DNA of 64,000 nt from an uncultured Eubacteriaceae bacterium (GCA_947167715.1 CAMVJD010000004.1:1-64000), one strand, 5' to 3'. Counted from the stretch's first letter, positions 42,101 to 51,446 are shown. Program-made: numbers and translations. The notes: generated from the letters alone by a model not told the origin.

Positions 42101-44590
42101 ATGACAAGAAGATTTATAGGCTTTATTTTAAGTCTTGTTCTTGTTCTTTCATCGATGTGCGCTATGTATGTAAGCGTAAGCGCGGCAGCGGTGACGCCGT
42201 CAAGCGGCAACATTTACTACATTAAAAACAAAAACAGCGGTCTTTATCTGACTGTGGAAAACGATTCCGCGTCCGACGGGGCGAATGTGTGCCAATCAAC
42301 GGGCACGGGCTCGCTTGGTCAGCGCTGGATACTGGAGCAAAATTCAAACGGCACCTACCGTCTGCATCCCGCAACGGATATGACGGGCGGCGTTTCGCTT
42401 GACCTTGCCTACGGCAGTACAGAGGGCGGCGCAAATATACAGATTTGGTCAAACAACGGCCTTTCACCCCAAAACTTCGGTATTACCGCAAGCGGTGACG
42501 GCTATGCCATAACAACGGAACCCACAAGCCATGCAATGTGTCTTGACGTGCTTAATTTCAGCACAGAGTCGGGCGCAAACGTAATTCAATGGACAAACAA
42601 CTCAACGGCAAACCAGATATGGTACTTTGAGGAAGCATCCTGGCCTTCGACATCTTCAAGCAGCTCGAGTTCTTCAAGTTCAAGTTCTTCAACTTCTTCA
42701 AGTTCTTCAAGTTCAAGCACGGCCACATCCTCAAAAAGCTGGAATATGTCCGATACCTCTTTCAGAAGCCTCGGCACCATTTCCTCTACCACAACGGTGG
42801 ACGGCATCAATTTAATTGCCACAAGCAGCAAAACAATGTCCGTAACATCAAGCAGCGCCACGCTTGACGGCACGACCTACACCTACTGCCTTGCACTCGG
42901 AGGCGGCGGCAGTACCTCTTACCGTGCGGTATCAATGGATATCAGCGGCACAACAACAGTTAAGGTCACGGCAAGATCAAGCGGCAGCTCGGACAGAACA
43001 CTTGCGGTAGTAAACGGCAGCGGCACACAGGTCGGCTCTATCACCTGCGGCAGCAGCCTTTCAACGGGCAGCGTATCTATCACGGGTACGGGCACCATAT
43101 ATATTTACTCCACAGGCAGCGGAATCAATATTTATAAGATACAGGTAGATACCTCGGGCACGCTCCCGGGTTCAAGCAGTTCAAGTTCTTCAAGTTCGAG
43201 TTCTTCGAGCAGTTCAAGTTCTTCAACTTCCACCGCTATAGACTCAAACGGCTACCCCGACCAGTTGATGCAGTTTGTCTGCACAAGCGACGGTTATTAT
43301 GTAACAGATTCAAGCAGCTCCGTAGTGGCAAGCAGTACCTCCTCTACTGCAAACCGCTGGAAAATAGTTTATGTGGGCAGCGGCTGTTACCAGATAATAA
43401 ATGCCTCTACGGGCAAGGCGCTTGCTTACAGCGGCTCGACAGTTTCCACAGCTACAGCCGCTTCAAGCAGCGCACAGTATTGGAACATTGTTTCCGTAAA
43501 AACAGATGCCAACGGCGATGCACTTAATTATAAGGTGGTAAGCTACAGCGATTCAAGCAAGGCGCTCACACTTTCGGGTAGCAGCTATGTTCTTTCAAGC
43601 TACAGCGGATCGGCGACACAGTGCTTCCGCTTTAATTCCTACGGCGCAGAGGGCTTTGCAGGCTACTGCAAAAATATGTCAAGCGCGGAAAAGGCAAGCG
43701 TGACGGGCGGCGTACTCGGCCAGACGGTATATGTATCGAGCCTTAGTGACCTGCAGAGCTATGCAAGCGGTTCTACTGCCTATACCATAGTTATAAACGG
43801 TAATATCTCGCAGTCAAGCCTTACAAAGGTGACCGTGGGCAAAAACAAGACATTTATAGGCAAGTTTGGCAGCGCAACGCTTACAAACGTGCATTTCAGA
43901 TGTATTTCAAGCTCGGGCAACGTAATATTTAAAAATATTACCCTTTCGCACGATGCTTCGCAAAACGAAAACGATGATATACAGATGTATATCTCAAACG
44001 GCAACAATTTCTGGCTTGACCACTGCACCTGGTCGGGTCACAGCTCAAAAACAGACAGCGATGTTGACAAGCACCTTTATGTAGGCCTTAATGCAGACTT
44101 TGTAAGTGTTACCGCCTGCTACTTCGGCGGCCACAAGTACGGCCTTATCCTTGGTTATCCCTCGGAGGACGGCGCAAGCCTTGGCTACAGCGGCTACCCC
44201 CGTATGACTATAGCAAACAGCTATTTCTACAATAACTATACAAGGGCGCCGGGACTTATGCGCTACGGCTACTTCCATTGCTACAATAACTATATTTACA
44301 GCTTCCATTTAGGCTATACGCCTTATACGGGCTGCAACATCTATTCCGAAAAGAATTACTTTGATGCGGGCAGCTATGCGGGCTGTGTAGTTGACGACAA
44401 GGGTACGGGCGCATTCACCGACAGCGGCAGCGTGCTTTCGTCCGATATTTCAAGCCTTTCCACACCCGCTACCTCGTGGAGACCGTCCACAAATTACAGC
44501 TACGCAACAAGAAGCGCAAGCGATGCCAAAACCTGGGCAGCTGCTTACGCAGGCGCACAGTCATCCAAAATAGTTTATGCAATAGATTAA
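42101..44590 (+). CDS. secreted multidomain PL1 pectate lyase with ricin-type lectin modules
   Basis: 829 aa. Signal peptide (1-~29, ending VSVSAAA). A ricin-type (CBM13) lectin at ~36-175 (YYIKNKNSGLYLTVEND, NQIWYFEE) is followed by a Ser-rich linker (~180-205), a beta-sandwich (~215-345) related to those in the two dockerin proteins, a second Ser linker (~348-370), a second lectin-like domain (~385-520) and a PL1 beta-helix (~530-825). The last has FWLDHCTWSG, DSDVDKHLYVGLNADFVSVTACYFGGHKYG and the catalytic arginine segment TRAPGLMRYGYFHCYNNY. There is no dockerin or wall anchor, so it is likely free. AAGGAGG precedes the ATG. The Ser linkers are repeat tracts prone to length change. Confidence 0.9.
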   Translation: MTRRFIGFILSLVLVLSSMCAMYVSVSAAAVTPSSGNIYYIKNKNSGLYLTVENDSASDGANVCQSTGTGSLGQRWILEQNSNGTYRLHPATDMTGGVSLDLAYGSTEGGANIQIWSNNGLSPQNFGITASGDGYAITTEPTSHAMCLDVLNFSTESGANVIQWTNNSTANQIWYFEEASWPSTSSSSSSSSSSSSSTSSSSSSSSTATSSKSWNMSDTSFRSLGTISSTTTVDGINLIATSSKTMSVTSSSATLDGTTYTYCLALGGGGSTSYRAVSMDISGTTTVKVTARSSGSSDRTLAVVNGSGTQVGSITCGSSLSTGSVSITGTGTIYIYSTGSGINIYKIQVDTSGTLPGSSSSSSSSSSSSSSSSSSTSTAIDSNGYPDQLMQFVCTSDGYYVTDSSSSVVASSTSSTANRWKIVYVGSGCYQIINASTGKALAYSGSTVSTATAASSSAQYWNIVSVKTDANGDALNYKVVSYSDSSKALTLSGSSYVLSSYSGSATQCFRFNSYGAEGFAGYCKNMSSAEKASVTGGVLGQTVYVSSLSDLQSYASGSTAYTIVINGNISQSSLTKVTVGKNKTFIGKFGSATLTNVHFRCISSSGNVIFKNITLSHDASQNENDDIQMYISNGNNFWLDHCTWSGHSSKTDSDVDKHLYVGLNADFVSVTACYFGGHKYGLILGYPSEDGASLGYSGYPRMTIANSYFYNNYTRAPGLMRYGYFHCYNNYIYSFHLGYTPYTGCNIYSEKNYFDAGSYAGCVVDDKGTGAFTDSGSVLSSDISSLSTPATSWRPSTNYSYATRSASDAKTWAAAYAGAQSSKIVYAID

Positions 44591-44597
44591 AAATATT

Positions 44598-44626
44598 AAA
44601 AAGGACTGCGAAAACAGTCCTTTTTT
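44598..44626 (+). terminator. intrinsic terminator of the ricin-type lyase
   Basis: An 11-bp stem AAAAAGGACTG / CAGTCCTTTTT with a 6-nt loop, then T. Confidence 0.92.
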
Positions 44627-44628
44627 GC

Positions 44629-44656
44629 TTGAAAAAAATTAAAAATGTGATATAAT
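44629..44656 (+). promoter_or_regulatory. sigma-A promoter of the FIST-GGDEF gene
   Basis: TTGAAA (44629-44634), 16-nt spacer, TATAAT (44651-44656), directly after the previous terminator; ~25-nt leader. Confidence 0.7.
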
Positions 44657-44687
44657 AATTATAATAAAACCATTAGGGGGTGTTATC

Positions 44688-46442
44688 ATGCGGCAATTTC
44701 AATTTGAGTATAAAAGCAAGCTTTCCTTTACACGAGAGATAGTAAAGCTTGACAAATGGTGTAAAACGCGCATATGCACAAATGTAGTTTTTAATATATA
44801 TTCCGAAACGCCGGACAAGGGCGTGCTGATGGATATAAGTACGGTTTTGGAGACAATAATGCCGTATGCATTGTTTATGGGCTGCTCCAGTAATGGCAAC
44901 ATAGTTGACGGTGCGCTGTCGGACAACCCCATTGCTATAACATGTACGGTGTTTGAGTATCCCACTACGCGCATTAAAATGCTTCAATACGATTTCAGGA
45001 CAGATACGCAGAAAAATGTTGCCGAGATGCTTAAAAATGAAATAGCGGAAATGGGCGGCGTAAAAGCGGTGGAAATGCTTTTGACAATAAGGGGGATGTC
45101 TTTATCCGCCTTTTGTGATTCCCTTGCCGACCTTCCCAAGGAAATACAGGTTTACGGCGGCGGCGCCTTTAATATGGATATAAACAGTAATGTTGCCTGT
45201 GTTTTCACCAACGAAAAGGGCTTAAGCGCAACAAGCATTGCGTTTTTGCTTATCGCGGGTGAGGATTTTCATATTAAAACAAGCTATGTTACGGGCTGGA
45301 AGCCCTTGGGCCGCGACCTGCATATTACAAAGGCAAAGGGCAGTCTTTTGTGCGAGCTTGACGGCAAGCCCGCTTATGACACCTATTATAAATATCTTAA
45401 CATAAAAAATGACGAAAACTTTTTCTACAATACGCTGGAATTTCCGTTTCTTTACAGGCACAACGGTATCGATATCCTGCGTGCCCCGACTGCAAGCCGT
45501 CCCGACGGCTCGCTTGTAATGACCAGCGATATGGAGGAAAATGTTACCGCGCGTATCGCCTACGGCGACCCGTGGACTATACTTGACAGCGTTGATGAAG
45601 AATGCAGCGATATAAAGAAATTCTGTCCGGAGATAATACATATTTATTCCTGCGCCGCAAGACGTACATTCTGGGGAAATCACGAGGCATCAAACGAAAC
45701 GCTGCCGTTCCATCAGATAGCCCCCGTTTCGGGCTTTTACACTTCGGGCGAATTTTTAAGGACAAACGGCTTTTTAAATCAGCATAATGTAACGCTGGTA
45801 ATAGGCGCTATGCGCGAGGGCAACGCATCGGAGGAAAAGGGCCGCGAGGAAGATTATCAGCAGGAGAAGCTGTCGGGCAAGATATCTATGGTAAGCCGTC
45901 TTGCAACCTTTATCGGTGCAGCTACCGCAGAGCTTGAAGCCGCTAATGAACAGCTTGAGATCATAGCCAAATCCGACGGACTCACAAAGCTTTATAACCG
46001 TAGCGAGATACAAAGACGCATCGAAAAGCAGCTGGAGGATAAAAAACTTCCGTTTACGCTTATAATGCTCGATATAGATAATTTTAAACACATAAACGAT
46101 ACCTATGGCCATAAGGAGGGCGACAATGTTATAATAGCGCTTTCCGAAATGCTCAAGCAGACTGCCGATATCCTTGTACCAAAGGGTAGTGCGGGACGCT
46201 GGGGCGGCGAGGAATTTATGCTGCTTTTGCCCGATAAGACCGCAGACCAAGCCTTTGAAACGGCCGAAAAAATAAGGAACGATTTTGCCGCAATAAAATT
46301 TGAAAAGGCGGAAAATGTTACCGTAAGTGTGGGCGTTACCGCCGCAATAGACGGCGAAGCCCCCGACACACTCTATAATAGGGTGGACGGCGCATTGTAC
46401 GAGGCAAAGCAAACGGGTAAAAACAAAACAATATTAAGATAA
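44688..46442 (+). CDS. FIST-domain diguanylate cyclase (FIST-FIST_C-GGDEF)
   Basis: A 584-aa soluble protein. An N-terminal FIST domain (~30-220; ALFMGCSSNGNI is the typical glycine/serine block) and FIST_C (~225-375; HIYSCAARRTFWG, then VSGFYTSGEF) form a sensor thought to bind small ligands such as amino acids (family inference). A short coiled segment (~395-425) links to a GGDEF domain (~430-584) with DGLTKLYNR, LDIDNFKHINDTYGH and intact GGEEF at 506-510, so cyclase activity is expected. No RxxD product-inhibition site is seen five residues upstream. AGGGGGTG precedes the ATG. It is functionally opposite to the EAL protein at 10180. Confidence 0.9.
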   Translation: MRQFQFEYKSKLSFTREIVKLDKWCKTRICTNVVFNIYSETPDKGVLMDISTVLETIMPYALFMGCSSNGNIVDGALSDNPIAITCTVFEYPTTRIKMLQYDFRTDTQKNVAEMLKNEIAEMGGVKAVEMLLTIRGMSLSAFCDSLADLPKEIQVYGGGAFNMDINSNVACVFTNEKGLSATSIAFLLIAGEDFHIKTSYVTGWKPLGRDLHITKAKGSLLCELDGKPAYDTYYKYLNIKNDENFFYNTLEFPFLYRHNGIDILRAPTASRPDGSLVMTSDMEENVTARIAYGDPWTILDSVDEECSDIKKFCPEIIHIYSCAARRTFWGNHEASNETLPFHQIAPVSGFYTSGEFLRTNGFLNQHNVTLVIGAMREGNASEEKGREEDYQQEKLSGKISMVSRLATFIGAATAELEAANEQLEIIAKSDGLTKLYNRSEIQRRIEKQLEDKKLPFTLIMLDIDNFKHINDTYGHKEGDNVIIALSEMLKQTADILVPKGSAGRWGGEEFMLLLPDKTADQAFETAEKIRNDFAAIKFEKAENVTVSVGVTAAIDGEAPDTLYNRVDGALYEAKQTGKNKTILR

Positions 46443-46447
46443 AAAAG

Positions 46448-46482
46448 AGGCTGCCGCAAAGCTATATGCGACAGCCTTATAT
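46448..46482 (+). terminator. probable terminator of the FIST-GGDEF gene
   Basis: AGGCTGCCGCA (46448-46458) pairs with TGCGACAGCCT (46467-46477) with one mismatch, followed by TATATTATTTG. The T-tail is weak. Its sequence echoes the AGGGCTGTCGC stems elsewhere. Confidence 0.55.
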
Positions 46483-46513
46483 TATTTGTGCCTGCAAAAA
46501 TAAAAAAATGGGC

Positions 46514-46597
46514 AGCGGAACGACACATAGGTCGTTCCCTACAAAACGGTGGTATGTCGGATTTTTTGTTGTAGGGATGGACCTGTGTGTCCATCCG
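46514..46597 (+). repeat. 84-nt dispersed palindromic repeat, copy A
   Basis: Starts AGCGGAACGACACATAGG and ends ACCTGTGTGTCCATCCG. The two ends are imperfect inverted repeats of ~29 nt, and each arm folds on itself (GGAACGAC/GTCGTTCC and GGATGGAC/GTCCATCC). It is ~90% identical to the reverse complement at 58290-58373 (first 38 nt identical). Lies between the FIST-GGDEF and ysxC 3' ends. A MITE-like or REP-like intergenic element. Confidence 0.85.
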
Positions 46598-46624
46598 TTT
46601 AAATTTGTTGACAGAATATCGGCT

Positions 46625-47224
46625 TTATTCTTCGGTCTCTATGCCGCAGACATTTTCTATTATCGCCCACAGCTCGTCCTTGCCGCTTTTTGTTTCGCTT
46701 GAAAACGGCAGCAGGATATCGTCCTTTTCCATATTAAATGCGGTTTTCAGCATTTTTTTGTGCTTGTCTATCTGGCTTCTTTTTAATTTGTCGCTTTTGG
46801 TGGCGACTATTATAATATTGTGGCCGTAATGCTTAAGCCAATCGTACATCATACGGTCGTTTTCACCGGGCTCGTGCCTGATATCCACCAGCATGATTAT
46901 GGCCTTTAGCTCCTCGCGCTTTAAAAGATAGCCCTCTATCATTTTGCCCCACTTTTGCTGCTCGGACTTGGGCGCTTTGGCGTAGCCGTAGCCGGGCAGG
47001 TCTACAAAGTATAACCGATCCTCCACATTATAAAAATTTATGGTGCGGGTCTTGCCGGGGTTCTGACTGGTTCGCGCCAGGGCCTTGCGGTTTATCATAC
47101 AGTTTATAAGCGAGCTTTTGCCCACGTTTGACTTGCCGGCAAACGCCACCTCGGGCATACCCGTTGCAGGATACTGCTCTTTTTTGACGGCTACGGCCTC
47201 AAGCGATACATTGTTTACATTCAT
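46625..47224 (-). CDS. ysxC: ribosome biogenesis GTPase YsxC/EngB
   Basis: A 199-aa TrmE-Era-EngA-like GTPase needed for late 50S assembly. G1 AGKSNVGKSSLI, G2 around NPGKTRTINFYN, G3 DLPGYGYAKAP, G4 ATKSDKL and G5 FSSETKSG are all present, matching YsxC rather than other Era-type GTPases. The start overlaps nothing but lies right after the stop of the upstream membrane-protein gene (1 nt), and its ribosome site (GGGAG) lies in that gene's 3' end, so the two are coupled. Confidence 0.95.
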   Translation of the reverse strand: MNVNNVSLEAVAVKKEQYPATGMPEVAFAGKSNVGKSSLINCMINRKALARTSQNPGKTRTINFYNVEDRLYFVDLPGYGYAKAPKSEQQKWGKMIEGYLLKREELKAIIMLVDIRHEPGENDRMMYDWLKHYGHNIIIVATKSDKLKRSQIDKHKKMLKTAFNMEKDDILLPFSSETKSGKDELWAIIENVCGIETEE

Positions 47225-47225
47225 A

Positions 47226-47681
47226 TTATTCTTTTTCTCCCATACCTTTAAACACTATTTTCACAAACAGCGGCGTAAAAATAAATATCAGCAGATAACC
47301 CACTATCATACTTATCACAAGCGATTTAAAAAGCATAGCGGGGTAGAACAGACGCGCGCCGTGCTTGGTGGCCTGGACATACGCCATTGTTACCATACAC
47401 ACGGTCATTATGGGCGTATAGATAAGGTCGGACAAAAAGGTGTCAAAGACCCGCGCTTTCATTGTCCTTGGCGGGATATTGCACTTTTTTTCAAAGCTGT
47501 CCGTTATTTTTTTCATATCGACAAACATCCCGATCATCATACTTATAATAAGGCTTATTACAAAGTTTGAGAAAAATGCGGGAAATGTGAACTGCATCGA
47601 GCTTAAAAGCCCCGTCAGCGACAGAAAAAAGCTGAGGGTAACACTCATAAGCAGGCTCATTTTAAAATGCGGATTTTTCAT
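47226..47681 (-). CDS. four-helix membrane protein with internal duplication (DUF2798-like)
   Basis: 151 aa with two halves of similar design. Each has a helix pair: SLLMSVTLSFFLSLTGLL and FFSNFVISLIISMMIGMFV in the first half; DLIYTPIMTVCMVTMAYVQ and LFKSLVISMIVGYLLIFIF in the second. SLIISMMIGMFVD and SLVISMIVGYLLI are clear repeats. This fits a tandem DUF2798-type unit of two helices each; function unknown. AAGGAGGG precedes the ATG. First gene of an operon with ysxC. Confidence 0.65.
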   Translation of the reverse strand: MKNPHFKMSLLMSVTLSFFLSLTGLLSSMQFTFPAFFSNFVISLIISMMIGMFVDMKKITDSFEKKCNIPPRTMKARVFDTFLSDLIYTPIMTVCMVTMAYVQATKHGARLFYPAMLFKSLVISMIVGYLLIFIFTPLFVKIVFKGMGEKE

Positions 47682-47734
47682 AGGTATTACCCTCCTTTTT
47701 TAATGAGATATGGCCGATAAATTTCAATTCGGCG

Positions 47735-48100
47735 GGGTGTTGACGCTTGCGTAAACCCCTCGGTCAACCGTAATGATTTATTCACTTATGCAAGCAAATC
47801 TACGGTTGACAGCATGCGGCAGACAGCTGAAGCTGTCGCCGTCCCTTCGGGATTGCTTTAGCTTCAGCTAAAGCAACAACCTGACGAGGGGAGCCAAGAC
47901 TAATGCAACGCTTACTTTTTACGAAAATTCTTCATAAAACGCAACGATTTTTACCGCAGTAACTTGGCGCCGCAGGCTCTTGCCTCCCCTTAGCACTTGT
48001 GATAACCTTAATTAAACGAACTCAGGGGAGGTGTCTGCCGCCAATATGTTGGCATTGGTGATAAATTAATTACGGCAGACGGAGGGGTTCAGCTCCCGCT
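47735..48100. repeat. hairpin-rich intergenic region, likely repeat elements
   Basis: The 498-nt gap between the DUF2798-like and aspS genes holds many perfect stems: GTCAACCGTA/TACGGTTGAC (47763 and 47801), GACAGCT-GA-AGCTGTC (47822-47837), TTGCTTTAGCT-TC-AGCTAAAGCAA (47853-47876), GTCTGCCG/CGGCAGAC (48033 and 48073) enclosing GCCAA-TATG-TTGGC. GAGGGGAG and CAGGGGAGG motifs recur. No coding frame fits. It resembles the intergenic palindromic families common in gut Clostridia (from memory). Confidence 0.6.
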
Positions 48101-48179
48101 CACGCCCCGCAAAAAACTAACATCACCCTCAACAAACTAAAATTAATCATCCGTTATTTCCTAAATTGCCGACAGCCCC

Positions 48180-49976
48180 TTATTCCTCTTCGGAAATCAC
48201 TTTAATATCTATACCCAGCTCTTCAAGCTGCTTTTCTTCTACGATATTGGGTGCATCGGTGAGCAGGCAGCTTGCGTCCTTTACCTTGGGGAAGGCGATA
48301 ACGTCACGGATACTCTCCGCGCCGCTAAGCAGCATAACCAATCTGTCAAGGCCGAATGCAAGGCCACCGTGAGGCGGTGCGCCAAACTTAAATGCATCCA
48401 GCAAGAAGCCGAAGCGCTCCTGTGCGTCCTCCTGTGTAAAGCCCAAAAGCTTGAACATCTGCGACTGTATCTCGCGGCTATGTATTCTTATACTGCCGCC
48501 GCCAAGCTCGCAGCCGTTAAGCACCATATCATAGGCCTTTGCGCGTACCCTGCCGGGGTCGGACTCGATATATTGAAGATCCTCGTCCATAGGCGCGGTA
48601 AAGGGATGATGCACAGCCACATAGCGCTGCTCCTCCTCGTCAAATTCAAGCATCGGGAACTCCGTTACCCAAAGGAACTTGTAATCATCGGGCTTTAAAA
48701 GGTCAAGACGTCTTGCACAGTCAAGTCTTAAAGCGCCTAAAGCATCAAATACCACCTTGTCCTTGTCGGCGCAGATAAGGATTATATCGCCTGCCTTTGC
48801 GCCGAAACGCTCTGCAATTTCCTTTAATTTTGCATCGTCAAAGAATTTTGAAATGGTAGTCTTAAAGCCGTCCTCGTTTACAACTATCCACGCAAGACCC
48901 TTTGCGCCGTAGGTCTTTGCTACCTCGACAAGGGCATCTATCTGCTTTCTGGGCAGAGAGCCGAGACCCTCGCCGCAGATACCGCGCACACTTCCGCCCG
49001 CGTCAATAGCGTTCTGGAACACGCCAAACTCACTGCCGTTTACAATATCGGTAATATTTTTAAGCTCCATACCAAAGCGGATATCGGGCTTGTCCGAGCC
49101 AAAGCGCTCCATAGCCTCTATCCAGGGCATACGCATAAACGGTGTTTCAATATCAAGACCCTTTATCTCCTTGAACACCTTTTTGATAAGCCTTTCGTTT
49201 ACCTCCATTACATCGTTTTCCTCAACAAAGGAAAGCTCCATATCTATCTGTGTAAACTCGGGCTGACGGTCTGCGCGCAGGTCCTCGTCACGGAAGCACT
49301 TTGCTATCTGGAAATAGCGGTCAAAGCCCGACACCATCAAAAGCTGCTTAAAAAGCTGCGGACTCTGCGGCAAAGCGTAAAAATTGCCGGGGTGCACGCG
49401 GCTGGGTACAAGGTAGTCCCTTGCGCCCTCGGGTGTGGACTTGGTGAGCATAGGTGTTTCTATTTCTATAAAGCCCTCGTCCGATAAAAAGTTTCTTACC
49501 ACGCGGCATACATTGTGTCGCATAATAAGGTTTGCCGCAACATTCGGGCGGCGCAGGTCAAGATAACGGTATTTAAGGCGAAGCTCTGTGCTTACGTTCA
49601 CTCTCTCCTCAACGTGGAAAGGCGGCTGGTCGCTCTCGTTAAGTATTTTAAGGTCCTCAACGGCAATTTCCACCTTGCCCGTTTTCATTTTTTCGTTTAC
49701 GTTTTCGGGGGTACGCGCACATACCCTGCCCTTTACCGCAATAACATATTCCTTGCCAAGGCTCTTGTCCTTTGCAAGTATGTCCTCGCTGTTTTTCTCC
49801 TGGTCCACAAAAACCTGTACTATACCCGTCCTGTCACGCAGAAGGATAAATGAAAAATGGCTGAACACACGGCGGTTTGATACCCAGCCCATAAGTGTTA
49901 CATCCTGTCCTATCATATTTTCGTTTACATCGCCGCAGTAACAGCTGCGCTTTAAACCCTGCATCAATTCACTCAT
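48180..49976 (-). CDS. aspS: aspartyl-tRNA synthetase
   Basis: A 598-aa class IIb synthetase of the bacterial type. The N-terminal OB fold (~20-110; [11 protein letters not shown]) reads the anticodon. Motif 2 is [18 protein letters not shown], followed by the GAD-type insertion (~290-420) typical of bacterial AspRS. Motif 3 is [15 protein letters not shown]. The flipping loop [10 protein letters not shown] is present. AAGGAG precedes the ATG. Its own consensus promoter lies upstream, and it ends near the hairpin-rich gap. Confidence 0.97.
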   Translation of the reverse strand: MSELMQGLKRSCYCGDVNENMIGQDVTLMGWVSNRRVFSHFSFILLRDRTGIVQVFVDQEKNSEDILAKDKSLGKEYVIAVKGRVCARTPENVNEKMKTGKVEIAVEDLKILNESDQPPFHVEERVNVSTELRLKYRYLDLRRPNVAANLIMRHNVCRVVRNFLSDEGFIEIETPMLTKSTPEGARDYLVPSRVHPGNFYALPQSPQLFKQLLMVSGFDRYFQIAKCFRDEDLRADRQPEFTQIDMELSFVEENDVMEVNERLIKKVFKEIKGLDIETPFMRMPWIEAMERFGSDKPDIRFGMELKNITDIVNGSEFGVFQNAIDAGGSVRGICGEGLGSLPRKQIDALVEVAKTYGAKGLAWIVVNEDGFKTTISKFFDDAKLKEIAERFGAKAGDIILICADKDKVVFDALGALRLDCARRLDLLKPDDYKFLWVTEFPMLEFDEEEQRYVAVHHPFTAPMDEDLQYIESDPGRVRAKAYDMVLNGCELGGGSIRIHSREIQSQMFKLLGFTQEDAQERFGFLLDAFKFGAPPHGGLAFGLDRLVMLLSGAESIRDVIAFPKVKDASCLLTDAPNIVEEKQLEELGIDIKVISEEE

Positions 49977-50018
49977 TTTATTTGCTCCTTAATATGTAAA
50001 TATTTTTTAGCTGCTGTA

Positions 50019-50047
50019 ATTATAGCATATAAATGTTGAACCGTCAA
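50019..50047 (-). promoter_or_regulatory. sigma-A promoter of aspS
   Basis: Minus strand: TTGACG, 17-nt spacer, perfect TATAAT, ~45 nt before the ATG. Confidence 0.75.
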
Positions 50048-50097
50048 ATTGAAATTTAACTATTTAAAAAAAATTGAAATTTAACTATTTAAAAAAA
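50048..50097. repeat. perfect 25-bp tandem duplication
   Basis: A 25-nt AT-rich unit beginning ATTGAAATTTAACTATTT occurs twice head to tail between the divergent aspS and beta-helix promoters. Confidence 0.9.
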
Positions 50098-50101
50098 ATA
50101 C

Positions 50102-50130
50102 TTGAAAAATTGCGAATAATGATATATAAT
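50102..50130 (+). promoter_or_regulatory. sigma-A promoter of the beta-helix gene
   Basis: TTGAAA (50102-50107), 17-nt spacer, TATAAT (50125-50130), just after the tandem duplication; leader of ~40 nt. Confidence 0.8.
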
Positions 50131-50178
50131 CAAATTTATCATGAATTTGGGCGGTGTATCCGCTGAAAGGAGAATAAT

Positions 50179-51108
50179 ATGAATAAAAATTTTATAAAGC
50201 ATACACTTAAGGCCGCCGCGGCTGCTGTGGGCACAGCGGTGATGATGCTTGTGCCCTGTGCGTTTTCAAGTATTGTATTTGCCGATACGACAGTCACTAC
50301 ATCGGAGCAGCTTACTACGGAAACAGGCAAAGGCGGCACAATAATTCTTGGGGATGATATCACTTTGGCTTCTACGCTTGTAATCGAATCGGGCAAAACG
50401 GTCACCCTTGATCTTAACGGTAAAACGCTGAAAAGAAATTTAGATAGCGCAGCAGAGTATGGCAATGTTATTGATAACGAGGGTACGCTTACAATATGCG
50501 ACTCATCATCCGAGAAAAACGGCACTATAACAGGCGGCAACGATTCTTCCAACGGCGGCGGTATTGAAAACTCCGGTACGCTGATCCTCGAAAACGTAAC
50601 AATAAGCAATAACAACGCTGGCGGGTGTAAAGGCGGCGGTATATACAACACCGGTACGCTGACAATAAACGGCTGCACGATAAGTGATAACACCGCCGAT
50701 CAGGGCGGAGGCATATACAATAATGGTACGCTGACAATAAACGGCTGCACTATAACGAGAAATAAAGCAACACTTTCCACATCCATGTATTTTCTTGGCG
50801 GCGGCGGTATTTATTCGGAAATAGATGTTTCCATAAGCGGAGTAAATACCGTAACAAATAACACCCGTGGCGATGGCAGCAATAACGAAAATATAGCGCT
50901 CGAAGACGGCGCCAAGTTAAATGTCACAGGCTCGCTTGCGGGCTCTTGGATAGGCATAACAAAGAGAATAGACTACCCGCAGATCATTGCGAATTATGGT
51001 ACCGATAACTCGGGAGTTTTGCCGCAGGCCGTATTTTTGCGGACAACAGCGGCTATTGTATCGACGCTAACGACAACGGAGAAGTTTACCTTAGGGAGAA
51101 AAAAATAG
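50179..51108 (+). CDS. secreted right-handed beta-helix protein, frameshifted near its 3' end
   Basis: 309 aa as read. Signal peptide (1-~36, ending SIVFA). Residues ~60-250 are beta-helix coils with repeated units: NSGTLILENVTISNN, NTGTLTINGCTISDN and NNGTLTINGCTITRN, each followed by a GGGIYN turn. This pectin-lyase-like fold often forms adhesins or polysaccharide-active surface proteins. No catalytic residues of a known lyase family are seen. After PQAVF the frame enters LRTTAAIVSTLTTTEK and stops at 51108, whereas the shifted frame continues sensibly (see next entry). GGAG precedes the ATG. Co-transcribed with the 41-aa peptide. Confidence 0.8.
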   Translation: MNKNFIKHTLKAAAAAVGTAVMMLVPCAFSSIVFADTTVTTSEQLTTETGKGGTIILGDDITLASTLVIESGKTVTLDLNGKTLKRNLDSAAEYGNVIDNEGTLTICDSSSEKNGTITGGNDSSNGGGIENSGTLILENVTISNNNAGGCKGGGIYNTGTLTINGCTISDNTADQGGGIYNNGTLTINGCTITRNKATLSTSMYFLGGGGIYSEIDVSISGVNTVTNNTRGDGSNNENIALEDGAKLNVTGSLAGSWIGITKRIDYPQIIANYGTDNSGVLPQAVFLRTTAAIVSTLTTTEKFTLGRKK

Positions 51109-51446
51109 CCGAAACCTACACACCGCTCGGAGACGGCCTGGGCTATTGCAAGGATAATTCAAAAACCTATATTATTTACGGCTTTACACCGTCAAAAGAA
51201 TTGTATAAATACAACGGCATAATATTTTGTAAGAAAGGCGGTACCGTTATAGAGCCCAAAGATGGAACCGAGCTGCCCGCATATATAAATCGCTCGGGCA
51301 ATATAAATACAGTTTTTAAATCAATAAAATTCAGCGATGAAAGTATACTTGCAAATACTACCGTAGGCACGCCGTACATTGTCGGTATAGCTGTAAGCGG
51401 AACAACACCGCCAAATATCAATAATTTTTATGTAAGTGCAAAATAA
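51039..51446 (+). pseudogene. continuation of the beta-helix protein in the shifted frame
   Basis: From 51039 the +1-related frame reads ADNSGYCIDANDNGEVYL, then KIAETYTPLGDGLGY and on to NNFYVSAK with stop at 51446. It reads as the natural C-terminal domain (~135 aa). One more T in the run at 51034-51038 (six instead of five) would join it to the upstream frame as QAVFFADNSGY. So a single-base deletion in a homopolymer has split one gene of ~420 codons. Confidence 0.6.

Noticed and set aside
42586..42873. Leu/Glu-rich antisense ORF in the lyase gene
   Set aside because: Artefact of the Ser-codon linker read on the opposite strand.
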